Positions 8,402-15,581 of a stretch of 64,000 bases of DNA are shown one piece after another. The stretch is taken from assembly GCF_002095465.1 (NCBI RefSeq), contig NZ_MLFP01000006.1, positions 124,001 through 188,000 of the forward strand, read 5' to 3'. Source of the stretch: Pantoea rodasii (GTDB taxonomy: Bacteria > Pseudomonadota > Gammaproteobacteria > Enterobacterales > Enterobacteriaceae). The notes beneath the pieces were generated by a model. The model saw only the letters and a program-made list of their open reading frames with translations. It did no database searches and was not told the DNA's origin. A program made the position numbers and the translations under genes. Numbering within the stretch: position 1 is the stretch's first letter; every line of letters begins with the position of its first letter.

Positions 8402-9556
8402 TTACCAGCGATTGAGCGTATGGGTTTCAATCCAGCTGAAATTGATGTCCTCCCCGAGTCCGGGGCGTGTCGGCAGATGAACAAAGCCCTGATCGTCCAT
8501 CGGATCCACCAGGCTGTTGAGATAGGCCGGCGGCTGTTCGTAATCAAGGAACGGATGCAGCAGCCCGCGCTCATACCAGCGGCAGTTACGAATCGCACCC
8601 ACCACCGCGATACTGGCCGCGCCGTTGCCGTGCACTTCACAATCCATGCCGAAGGCTTCAGCCAGGCTGGCGACTTTCATGGTGGCAGAGATGCCGCCGA
8701 CGCCGTTGGCACCGGCACGCAAGATGTCGCAGGCACCCGCACGCACCCAATCGGCGCGGCTGTGGTGCTTACCGCCGAGGCTTTCCGGGCCGAGTACGTC
8801 GATGCTGAGGTTCTCCGCCAGCCAGGCGTACGAGGCCATGCTCTCCTCTTCCATCGGCTCTTCAAACCAGGCGAAATTAAGCTTTTCCAGCGCTTTACCG
8901 ATGGTGAGTGCCTCGCTGCGGCTGTACCAGTGATAGCCATCCAGCATCAGGGCAATATCGGGGCCAACGGCTTCACGCACCGCGGCACAGGCTTTGATAT
9001 CCATGGCGGTGCTGGGCGCAAACGAGACGGGCGGCATCCACGTATGCAATTTAATGGCCTGATAGCCGCGTGCCACCAGCTTTTCAGCAAACTGGGCGTA
9101 CTCATCGGGCGTTGATAAGCCGCCTTGCAGTTCATCGCCACACATGGTGCTGCCGTAAGCGGGAATTTTTTCGCGATAGCCGCCCAGCAGTTTATGTACC
9201 GGCTGTTTCAACTTACGGCCAATCAAATCCCACATCGCCTGCTCGACAGCGGAGAGGGCGCGCTCGGTGAGCTGATGTGCGCTGCCACGTTGCCAGTGCA
9301 CCAAATCCTGCCACAGGCGTTCACGATCAAAGGCGTTTTGCCCAATCAGCACTTTACGGAAGAAGGCATTCACCACGTGCGGGCGGATGACTTCGGCCGG
9401 GGCAAAGGCATATCCACAATCGCCGTCTTCGCTGGTGAGGGTGAGCAGCGCCATTTGCGCGTCGGTTTCCGCACCAGGATGAGAGTGACCGGCGCTGTCA
9501 GACACACGGCGCGTTGGGTAGGTAAAGAGGGTGACATCAATGGCGCTGATCTTCAC
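8402..9556 (-). CDS. Mandelate racemase/enolase superfamily enzyme
   Basis: This 384-residue protein has the two-domain enolase-superfamily layout: an N-terminal capping domain and a barrel. Visible barrel residues are KLHTW (strand 2, K-x-H), LDGYHW (Asp ligand), FEEPMEE (Glu ligand), GPESLGG (third ligand) and CEVHGNG (catalytic histidine). These fit acid-sugar dehydratases or cycloisomerases; the exact substrate is not recognisable. The frame is open to 9625, but GTG at 9556 preceded by GGAGGT (9563-9568) is the likely start, because the upstream extension overlaps a KdgR-type operator. It is first in the operon with the family-5 ABC transporter, suggesting that it processes the imported compound. 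Confidence 0.82.
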   Translation of the reverse strand: MKISAIDVTLFTYPTRRVSDSAGHSHPGAETDAQMALLTLTSEDGDCGYAFAPAEVIRPHVVNAFFRKVLIGQNAFDRERLWQDLVHWQRGSAHQLTERALSAVEQAMWDLIGRKLKQPVHKLLGGYREKIPAYGSTMCGDELQGGLSTPDEYAQFAEKLVARGYQAIKLHTWMPPVSFAPSTAMDIKACAAVREAVGPDIALMLDGYHWYSRSEALTIGKALEKLNFAWFEEPMEEESMASYAWLAENLSIDVLGPESLGGKHHSRADWVRAGACDILRAGANGVGGISATMKVASLAEAFGMDCEVHGNGAASIAVVGAIRNCRWYERGLLHPFLDYEQPPAYLNSLVDPMDDQGFVHLPTRPGLGEDINFSWIETHTLNRW

Positions 9557-9605
9557 GGTAAGACCTCCATAACAATTATCCATGCTCGGGGTGAGCGTTA
9601 ACGCA

Positions 9606-9628
9606 AAATTAAAACGGCGTTTCATTTC
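9606..9628 (-). promoter_or_regulatory. KdgR-type operator 2
   Basis: Read on the minus strand the site contains TGAAACGCCGTTTTA inside an A/T-rich palindrome. It is very similar to operator 1 at 2470. It lies about 50 bp upstream of the GTG start of the enolase-superfamily gene, placing the whole ABC operon under probable KdgR control. Confidence 0.65.
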
Positions 9629-9848
9629 GTAATTTAGCGTTCACAATTTGTTTACGCATTAGCGAAAGTGCGGGAAGAGAGAGCGATTACCTGGGCAGTT
9701 GCATGGTGTGCTGTGAGCATTTTCACGAAAGCGGGTCGTTTTGTGAGCGGCTACACAGTAAGGAAAGTGGCAACAGGATGTAAAAAAATGTGTCTCGGGG
9801 GCTTTTCATTTCCTTTGTGCCAGGTAATAGTGACGCCGCGAAATTTTA

Positions 9849-9867
9849 ATAATAATCATTATCATTT
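9849..9867. promoter_or_regulatory. Fur box
   Basis: The sequence AATAATAATCATTATCATT is a close match to the 19-bp Fur consensus GATAATGATAATCATTATC. It ends 15 bp before the start codon of a siderophore-type binding protein, so iron should repress that gene. The rest of 9629-9848 shows nothing I can name. Confidence 0.85.
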
Positions 9868-9882
9868 GTACGGGTAGATAAA

Positions 9883-10998
9883 ATGAAAAAATGGCTGTTA
9901 GCACTGGGGTTACTGGCTGTAACGGGTTCCGCTTCGGCAAAAATCATCACTGACATCGCGGGGCGTCAGGTTGAAGTCAAAGAGGAATCAAAACGCATCA
10001 TTCTGGGGGAAGGGCGTCAGATGTATCTGCTGGCGGCATTCGACACCGCCGCACCTTTCCATCGCGTCGTGGGCTGGCGTGATGATTTCCATAAGGCCGA
10101 CTATGACGGCTACATGGCGTATGAGAAAAAATACCCTGAGATCAAGAAGCTGCCGACTTTTGGTGGGGCGAAAGACGGCACCTTCAACGTTGAGCAGGCG
10201 CTGACGCTGAAGCCCGATCTGGTGCTAATGAACCTTGAATCCAAAGCCGCCACGGATGAAGGCAAGCTGATTGAGAAGCTGCAGGCGGTGGGCGTGCCTG
10301 TGGTGTTTATCGACTTCCGCGAGAAGCCGATGGAGCACGCCGAGAAAAGCATCCGCATCATGGGCGAACTGGTGAATAATCCGCAGCGTGCTGAAGAGAT
10401 TGTGGCCTTCCGCCGTGCAGAGATTGAAAAGGTGACCGATCGCCTGAAAAACTTCACCGGCACACGCCCGAAAGTGATGATTGACCGCGCGGGAGGCTAT
10501 ACCGACGAATGCTGCATGTCGTTTGGTAACGAGAACTTCGGACAGATGGTCGAAATATCGGGTGGCAGTAACATCGCCAAGGATCTGATTCCTGGTACTT
10601 TTGGCACGTTGAATCCAGAGCAAATCATCGCCAGCCGCCCGGATGTGGTGGTGGTGACCGGTGCTAACTGGAAGAACTACAACACCGTGGGCAAATGGAT
10701 CGGCGTTGGCCCTGGCGCTGATACTCAAGAAGCCACCGCACGTCTGAAATTGCTTATGATGCGCGATGCATTTAAAACCCTGCCGGTGGCGCATAACGGT
10801 AATGCGCATGCCATCTGGCACCAGTTCTATGACAGCCCGTATCAGTTCGTTGCGATTCAGGCACTGGCCAAGTGGCTGCATCCGGATTTGTTCAAAGATC
10901 TCGATCCAGACGCCACCTTCCGTGCGTTCCACGAGAAGTTCCTGCCACTGCCTTATCAGCCGGGTTACTGGGTGACACTGCCAGCTGATAAATCATAA
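9883..10998 (+). CDS. Fur-regulated periplasmic iron-complex binding protein
   Basis: This 371-residue protein has a signal peptide (MKKWLLALGLLAVTGSASA) and an N-terminal DIAGRQVEV motif, the start of FepB/BtuF-like (PF01497) binding proteins. The ALTLKPDLVLMN and LNPEQIIASRPDVVVVTG segments are the two characteristic lobes. It should bind a ferric siderophore or haem-like complex in the periplasm. A Fur box lies directly upstream. No permease, ATPase or receptor genes follow, so it is an orphan that must use a transporter encoded elsewhere. An unusual CC pair occurs in TDECCMSFG. Confidence 0.85.
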   Translation: MKKWLLALGLLAVTGSASAKIITDIAGRQVEVKEESKRIILGEGRQMYLLAAFDTAAPFHRVVGWRDDFHKADYDGYMAYEKKYPEIKKLPTFGGAKDGTFNVEQALTLKPDLVLMNLESKAATDEGKLIEKLQAVGVPVVFIDFREKPMEHAEKSIRIMGELVNNPQRAEEIVAFRRAEIEKVTDRLKNFTGTRPKVMIDRAGGYTDECCMSFGNENFGQMVEISGGSNIAKDLIPGTFGTLNPEQIIASRPDVVVVTGANWKNYNTVGKWIGVGPGADTQEATARLKLLMMRDAFKTLPVAHNGNAHAIWHQFYDSPYQFVAIQALAKWLHPDLFKDLDPDATFRAFHEKFLPLPYQPGYWVTLPADKS

Positions 10999-11130
10999 TC
11001 TTTGAGCTTTTTGCGGCGATAACGCGCATTACTCTTCATTTTTACTAATATTTTACAGGCGGTTGGCTGTGCTTTCTGGGAAGCGAAACGCAGCCATCGC
11101 CTGAATAATAAACGTAATAGGGAGAGTAAA

Positions 11131-11553
11131 ATGTTGTATACCTCGGGACGTTCGGCGTCTGCAGTAGGGCTTTACGCACTACTGGAACCGCTGCCGCTGG
11201 GCTTTTTTGTCGCGGCCTGGCTGTTCGATATCATCTATTTGCAAACCTCCGTGATCATGTGGACCAAATCCGCCAGTTGGTTGATTGCTATCGGTCTGCT
11301 GCTGGCCATCCTGCCAAGATTAATCAGTCTTATTTACTTATTTCGTGGCCCTTACCCCAGTGAGAAAACCCATTTCTGGCTGTCATTGCTGGCCATCGTA
11401 GTGGCGATCGTTAATGCCTTTATTCACAGCCGTGATGCCTACGCAGTGGTGCCCCTTGGCGTCACGTTATCGACATTGGTGGTGGCACTGCTTTTGCTCG
11501 CCAACGTGCAGTTAGCGCTGCGTGGACGTAACACAGCAGGAGGTCGCGCATGA
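11131..11553 (+). CDS. DUF2231-like small membrane protein
   Basis: This 140-residue protein has four hydrophobic segments (about residues 20-38, 50-68, 84-100 and 108-128) and looks like DUF2231 inner-membrane proteins. The motif LPLGFFVAAWLFDIIYL is typical of that family. A GGGAG ribosome site precedes ATG 11131. Its stop overlaps the start of the PQQ-type lipoprotein gene (ATGA), and this pairing is common, so it may anchor or pass electrons for that enzyme. That function is inference. Confidence 0.75.
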   Translation: MLYTSGRSASAVGLYALLEPLPLGFFVAAWLFDIIYLQTSVIMWTKSASWLIAIGLLLAILPRLISLIYLFRGPYPSEKTHFWLSLLAIVVAIVNAFIHSRDAYAVVPLGVTLSTLVVALLLLANVQLALRGRNTAGGRA

Positions 11554-12842
11554 AGCCGCTTATCGGTGCAGTAACCCTTGCTATGCTACTTAGCGCCTGT
11601 GATGACGGCGCACTCATCGACCCGCAGAAACAGATTGGTCCCAATCCTGAACTACCGCAGGCGCAAAATTTCCTTATGCCGCCGATGCAGGTGCCAGAAG
11701 CCACTCCATGGAAAGCGGGTGAAATGCCAAAGGTGGCGGAGGGGCTGAAAATTGAAAAGATTGCCGACAATTTGCAGCATCCGCGTCAGGTTCTGGTTCT
11801 TCCCAACAATGATGTGCTGGTAGCCGAATCCAACGGCACCCCAAAGCCCACCACGGCACCCAAAGATCTCATCACTGGTCTGGTGAAAAATGCCTCTGGC
11901 AAAGGCGGGGCGGGTGGAAATCGAATTACGCTTCTACGTAACGTGAACGGCAAGTGGGAACAACATCGTTTTATCGACCATCTGACAGCACCTTTTGGCA
12001 TGGCGCTAATAGGCAGCACGTTGTACGTCGCGAATGCCGATAGCCTGGTGAAATTCCCGTATGAAACTGGCCAAACTGAAATTCGTACACCGCCGGTGGA
12101 AGTCACAGAATTGCCGGGCGGGCCGATTAATCACCACTGGACCAAATCGTTGGTAGCCAGCCCCGACGGCAGCAAGCTGTATGTCGGCGTAGGGTCGAAC
12201 AGTAACATTACGGAAAATGGCATTGGTGCTGAATATCGTCGTGCGGCGGTACTGGAAGTCGATGCGGCGAGCGGTGCCAGTCGCATTTATGCCAGCGGCC
12301 TGCGCAATCCTACTGGGCTGCAATGGGAACCGCAAAGCGGCAAACTGTGGGCCATCGTCAATGAACGCGACGAAATTGGTTCAGACCTGGTGCCAGACTA
12401 TATGACGTCAGTGGAGGAGAAAGGCTTTTACGGCTGGCCGTATAGCTACTTTGGTCAGCATGTAGACGAACGTGCCCAGCCACAGCGGCCAGATTTGGTG
12501 GAAAAAGCTATCAAGCCGGATTACGCGCTTAGCTCTCATGTGGCACCGCTTGGGCTGCTGTTCTACGGTGCGAATAATATGCCGCAGTATCGTGGCGGGG
12601 CGTTTATCAGTGAACACGGCAGCTGGAACCGCACGCCGCTGAATGGTTACAAGGTGGTGTGGGTGAAATTTGAAAACGGCAAGCCGGTCGGACAGCCACA
12701 GCCGGTGGTGACAGGTTTTCTGACGGATGACCAACAACAGGTGCGCGGATTGCCAGTGGGGTTGGCCACCGACCAGCAGGGCGGCGTGTTGATCGCGGAC
12801 GATGCGGGTGATGCGATTTGGCGGGTCAGTTCCGCCAACTGA
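11550..12842 (+). CDS. PQQ-type sugar (sorbosone-like) dehydrogenase lipoprotein
   Basis: This 430-residue protein starts with a lipoprotein signal (LAMLLSAC, Cys at residue 17), so the mature form is a lipid-anchored envelope protein. The body is a six-blade beta propeller of the GDH-B/sorbosone dehydrogenase type (PF07995 group). Recognisable parts are LQHPRQVLVLPNNDVLVAES, ASGLRNPTGLQWEP, GFYGWPYSYFG and AFISEHGSWNR. These enzymes oxidise sugars with PQQ and calcium. It is translationally coupled to the DUF2231-like protein. The substrate is unknown, and PQQ synthesis genes are not in the window. Confidence 0.82.
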   Translation: MKPLIGAVTLAMLLSACDDGALIDPQKQIGPNPELPQAQNFLMPPMQVPEATPWKAGEMPKVAEGLKIEKIADNLQHPRQVLVLPNNDVLVAESNGTPKPTTAPKDLITGLVKNASGKGGAGGNRITLLRNVNGKWEQHRFIDHLTAPFGMALIGSTLYVANADSLVKFPYETGQTEIRTPPVEVTELPGGPINHHWTKSLVASPDGSKLYVGVGSNSNITENGIGAEYRRAAVLEVDAASGASRIYASGLRNPTGLQWEPQSGKLWAIVNERDEIGSDLVPDYMTSVEEKGFYGWPYSYFGQHVDERAQPQRPDLVEKAIKPDYALSSHVAPLGLLFYGANNMPQYRGGAFISEHGSWNRTPLNGYKVVWVKFENGKPVGQPQPVVTGFLTDDQQQVRGLPVGLATDQQGGVLIADDAGDAIWRVSSAN

Positions 12843-12857
12843 TTTCTTCAGGCAATC

Positions 12858-12894
12858 AAAAAGGATTTGGCTTAATCGCCAAATCCTTTTTTTT
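12858..12894. terminator. Bidirectional terminator
   Basis: Arms AAGGATTTGGC and GCCAAATCCTT pair perfectly. On the plus strand they are followed by eight T residues, ending the PQQ lipoprotein transcript. On the minus strand they are followed by five, which would end the divergent small RNA starting near 12951. Confidence 0.9.
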
Positions 12895-12951
12895 ATGTTC
12901 GCTAACCGGCGGGTAACCGCGCTGCGAACGGGGTGCTCAGCACTCCTCACA
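12858..12951 (-). ncRNA. IstR-1-like antisense small RNA (predicted)
   Basis: A strong minus-strand promoter (TTGAAA, 17 bp, TATGAT) sets a start near 12950-12951, and the terminator at 12858 ends the transcript, giving about 94 nt. Its first 17 nt (TGTGAGGAGTGCTGAGC) are the exact complement of 13130-13146 in the leader of the TisB-like gene. The rest folds as one stem-loop (arms GTTCGC/GCGAAC, 12897-12929, with an inner GCGG/CCGC-type stem), an A-rich linker and the terminator hairpin. An unpaired 5' antisense tail followed by hairpins is the architecture of IstR-1. I predict it blocks translation or triggers cleavage of the toxin mRNA. It is inferred from sequence only. Confidence 0.75.
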
Positions 12952-12957
12952 AAGCAA

Positions 12958-12986
12958 ATCATAAAATGTGCGGCGTAATATTTCAA
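12958..12986 (-). promoter_or_regulatory. Sigma-70 promoter of the antisense RNA
   Basis: On the minus strand the -35 is TTGAAA (12981-12986), the spacer is exactly 17 bp and the -10 is TATGAT (12958-12963). The predicted start falls seven bases further, exactly at the beginning of the 17-nt complementarity. It does not overlap the LexA box, so expression should be constitutive. Confidence 0.75.
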
Positions 12987-12998
12987 GTTTCGCAAAAG

Positions 12999-13018
12999 TA
13001 CTGTATGGTTATACAGGT
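12999..13018 (+). promoter_or_regulatory. LexA (SOS) box
   Basis: TACTGTATGGTTATACAGGT contains CTG-N10-CAG with the flanking TA and inner TAT/ATA typical of strong enterobacterial LexA sites. It lies about 210 bp before the TisB-like start codon. A weak sigma-70 promoter overlapping it is plausible but not clear enough to place. Confidence 0.85.
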
Positions 13019-13129
13019 GTTGAGTGGCGAGCGCAGTCTCATTGTTTTCTGATGACTCCCAGGGGCGCGGATAGTCAAATCCCGGCAGGTTTCAGGTGGT
13101 GCTGGCCTGTGGCTTCCACAATGAGTGGC

Positions 13130-13146
13130 GCTCAGCACTCCTCACA
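13130..13146 (+). promoter_or_regulatory. Antisense target / presumed ribosome standby site in the toxin leader
   Basis: GCTCAGCACTCCTCACA here is identical to 12935-12951. The second copy is transcribed on the other strand as the 5' tail of the small RNA, so the two RNAs can form 17 consecutive base pairs. The site is 80-97 nt upstream of the toxin start codon, the distance at which IstR-1 covers the tisB standby site. Confidence 0.75.
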
Positions 13147-13201
13147 GCTGTGCTTAGGCCATCGGCGGGTGGAGTCAAAGCCCCGGCGGCTGAAAGGCGC
13201 G

Positions 13202-13216
13202 CTCCTGTCAGAGGAG
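13202..13216 (+). promoter_or_regulatory. Hairpin masking the toxin ribosome binding site
   Basis: CTCCT (13202-13206) can pair with AGGAG (13212-13216), the Shine-Dalgarno of the TisB-like gene, around a GTCAG loop. Sequestration of the ribosome site is a feature of tisB and related type I toxin mRNAs. Confidence 0.6.
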
Positions 13217-13226
13217 AAGGAAAGTG

Positions 13227-13316
13227 ATGGAAATTGTCCGGCTACTCCTGGACCTGGTCCGGGTAATCCTGCAAATCATCGTTGCCCTTTTGCAACTGAC
13301 CGGTCAGGCACACTGA
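13227..13316 (+). CDS. TisB-like type I toxin, 29-residue membrane peptide
   Basis: ATG 13227 (or GTG 13224) follows AGGAG at 13212-13216 and opens a 29-codon frame ending TGA 13314-13316. Residues 3-24 are almost entirely Leu, Ile, Val and Ala. The polar residues fall at 2, 5, 9, 12, 16 and 23, a 3-4 spacing that puts them on one face of a helix. TisB and ShoB have this same narrow polar stripe, and the segments LDLVRVIL and IIVALLQL recall TisB KLIVAALQLL. Such peptides insert in the inner membrane and dissipate the proton gradient, promoting persistence after DNA damage. The LexA box, structured leader and divergent antisense RNA support the call. Too short for usual gene finders. Confidence 0.78.
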   Translation: MEIVRLLLDLVRVILQIIVALLQLTGQAH

Positions 13317-13330
13317 CTGGAACTTGAAAC

Positions 13331-13359
13331 AAGGCGGAGCTTACCCCTCCGCCTTTTTT
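13331..13359 (+). terminator. Terminator of the toxin mRNA
   Basis: AAGGCGGAG pairs with CTCCGCCTT around a seven-base loop and runs into six T residues. It ends a transcript beginning at the LexA box of about 340 nt, close to tisAB size. Confidence 0.92.
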
Positions 13360-13508
13360 CGTTCAAAATGATAATAAATCTTGTCTCTGAAATGATAGTT
13401 TTCTTCCGGCACTAAATTCTCTTTGCCAGACCGTGAAAATGTGATTATCAGCTTAGCTAAGTTGTGTTATCAATTTAGGCTGAAAAAAAATAATCAGGTA
13501 AGGTTTTC

Positions 13509-14696
13509 ATGTCGTCGCAAAAATTATCCAATAGCGTTAAGCGCATTCATTCATCAGCTATCCGCGATTTGTTGAAGCACAGCAAAATGGAAGGGGTGAT
13601 TTCTCTGGGTGGTGGTATCCCCAATCCCGATTTGTTTGACACCGAAGGTCTGCAGATCGCCATGGATCGTGCGTTATCGCAGGATGGTCACAACGCCTTT
13701 CAGTATGGCTTGAGTGAAGGGGATCCGCTGTTACGTGAAGCCATTTGCCGCATTTCCGCTGACCGTGGCATTGATTGCACACCTGACGATGTGGTCATTA
13801 CATCGGGCTCACAGCAGTCCCTCGATATTCTCGCCCGTGCGTTGATCAATCCGGGCGACGTGGTGGTGGTGGAGCGTCCAACCTACCTCGCCGCATTGCA
13901 GGTTTTCCAACTGGCTGATGCGCAGTTCAAATCGGTGGGCACCGACGGCGACGGCATGATTGTCGATGAGCTGGAAGAGCTGGTTAAGCACACGCCGATC
14001 AAAGCCGTGTATATCGTACCGACCTTTGGCAATCCAAGTGGCGTGACCTTATCTGATGCGCGTCGTCAGCAGCTGGTGGCGCTGGCGAAGCAGTATGACT
14101 TCCTGATTTTTGAAGACGATCCCTACAGCGAAATCAACTTTACTCACCAGACGTTCCGCCCACTGAAATCCCATGCACAAGCGATGGGCGCCAGCGAGAA
14201 TGTCATCTACACCTCTACCTTCTCCAAAATTCTGGCACCGGGCGCGCGCGTCGGCTGGATCACTATGCCGGGCTGGCTGAAGTCATCGGTGGTGAACCTC
14301 AAGCAAGCGACCGATCTGCACACCAGCTCTTTGTCGCAGTCAATGACGCGTCACTATCTGGAGACCGGCCGTCTGCCGGAACAGATTAAGTTGATCCGTG
14401 CGGCTTATAAGCAGAAGTGTGATGCGCTGTGTACGGCGCTGGAAACCGAGTTAGGTGATCGACTGCATTTCTATCGTCCGCTGGGTGGGATGTTCCTGTG
14501 GGCTACGTTTAAAGAGACGTTCAACACCACCGAATGGCTGAAGACCACGCTGAGCAATGGTGTGGTGTACGTTCCGGGTGAATTTTTCTATTGTGATAAT
14601 CCGGATACCTCGACGCTGCGTATTTCATATGCATCGGTATCGGAAGCGAACCTGGCCGTAGCGGCACAGCGTTTGAAGGCATCATTACCGCAGTAA
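13509..14696 (+). CDS. PLP-dependent aminotransferase (class I/II, LysN-like)
   Basis: This 395-residue fold-type I aminotransferase has the substrate/PLP motifs GGGIPNPDLF, FQYGLSEGDPLLREAI, ITSGSQQSLD, PTFGNPSG, FEDDPYSEI and the PLP lysine in STFSKILAPGARVGW. It lacks the winged-helix domain of MocR regulators and resembles 2-aminoadipate/valine-pyruvate-type aminotransferases. It acts in the cytoplasm; the amino donor and acceptor cannot be told. The start follows AAGG, and the gene stands alone, ending at a hairpin shared with the convergent uxuR. Confidence 0.85.
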   Translation: MSSQKLSNSVKRIHSSAIRDLLKHSKMEGVISLGGGIPNPDLFDTEGLQIAMDRALSQDGHNAFQYGLSEGDPLLREAICRISADRGIDCTPDDVVITSGSQQSLDILARALINPGDVVVVERPTYLAALQVFQLADAQFKSVGTDGDGMIVDELEELVKHTPIKAVYIVPTFGNPSGVTLSDARRQQLVALAKQYDFLIFEDDPYSEINFTHQTFRPLKSHAQAMGASENVIYTSTFSKILAPGARVGWITMPGWLKSSVVNLKQATDLHTSSLSQSMTRHYLETGRLPEQIKLIRAAYKQKCDALCTALETELGDRLHFYRPLGGMFLWATFKETFNTTEWLKTTLSNGVVYVPGEFFYCDNPDTSTLRISYASVSEANLAVAAQRLKASLPQ

Positions 14697-14703
14697 TCGC
14701 CTG

Positions 14704-14729
14704 GTGGAGCGGCCTTTGAGCCGCTCCAC
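14704..14729. terminator. Hairpin between aminotransferase gene and uxuR
   Basis: GTGGAGCGGC and GCCGCTCCAC form a perfect ten-base stem with a CTTTGA loop between two convergent genes. There is no T tract, so it may act on both strands only weakly. Confidence 0.6.
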
Positions 14730-14730
14730 A

Positions 14731-15497
14731 CTAGCCGTTGGCGCTGTCCAGCGGCCAGGATTCAAACAGGTAACCATCAAAATAGATGTCGTCGACGTCT
14801 GAAAACTCCAGCAATCGCTGTTTCACATTTTCCAGATGCTGCCACATGGCCTGCTTGGCGGCACGCGCATCTTTCTTGATCAGTGTGGCGAGGATTTTCT
14901 TGTGATCGTCCAGCCACTGCTTGCGGTAATGGGTGTTGACCAGATGACGGTGCAACTGACTCCACATGACATTGTCTTCACGCCACTGCCAGGATTGCTT
15001 GAATAGCTCAACCAACATGCTGTTATGCGTGGCTTCCGCGATTGCCAGATGGAAATTGCGATCGCCGTTCTCGCTTTCATTCACGGCGCCTGATGCCAGC
15101 TCTTTCTCTTCCAGTTCCAGCGCCTGGCGCATTTTAGTAATGTCTTCACGCGTGGCTTGCAGAGCGGCAAACTCCGCAATATTGCTTTCCAGCAACTGAC
15201 GCGCCTGCAACATCTCAAACGGACCTGCATCATTGCAGGCACTTTGCGCGCCGGCGCGGGGTGTCGGGCTGTCATTCACCACATAAATGCCCGCACCACG
15301 GCGTACCTCAATTAAGCTTCCAGCTCCAGCATGATCAACGCTTCACGCACCAGCGTGCGGGTGACATCCAGCAGCGCAGCCAGCTCACGCTCGGGCGGCA
15401 AGCGTTCACCCACCGCATACTGCTTTTGCGTAATCATGTTACGCAACATTTCCCCCACTTCCTGATAAGGGCGCTGTGCTGATGCTTGTGTTTTCAT
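14731..15497 (-). pseudogene. uxuR: UxuR, GntR/FCD repressor of hexuronate genes, frameshifted
   Basis: The N-terminal part starts at ATG 15497 (MKTQASAQRPYQEVGEMLR) and holds the winged helix-turn-helix (LPPERELAALLDVTRTLVREAL). It breaks after IMLELEA at about 15317. The continuation in the next frame reads IEVRRGAGIYVVND and then the FCD ligand domain to 14731. Adding one base (GG instead of G, giving LEGLIEVRR) restores 255 residues, close to E. coli UxuR (about 257), which it resembles strongly at the N-terminus. UxuR represses uxu genes until fructuronate appears. It lies downstream of uxaC on the same strand. If the frameshift were real, the uxu genes would lose this repressor; sequencing error is likelier. 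Confidence 0.85.
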
Positions 15498-15581
15498 GAG
15501 CTCTTTTCTGCTGATTAAGGAGTTTACGACCGCAGATGCTGCCATCATTTGCGCCCTGCACTATAGCACAGGGCGTGATAT

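Noticed and set aside
12968..13327. A 119-residue open frame covering the toxin leader
   Set aside because: It has no ribosome site and no protein-like composition, and it crosses the LexA box, the antisense target and the Shine-Dalgarno of the 29-codon frame. The RNA architecture explains the region better.
14731..15497. True inactivation of uxuR, giving constitutive uxu expression
   Set aside because: The lesion is a single missing G among seven similar single-base losses, so a sequencing error is the simpler explanation.
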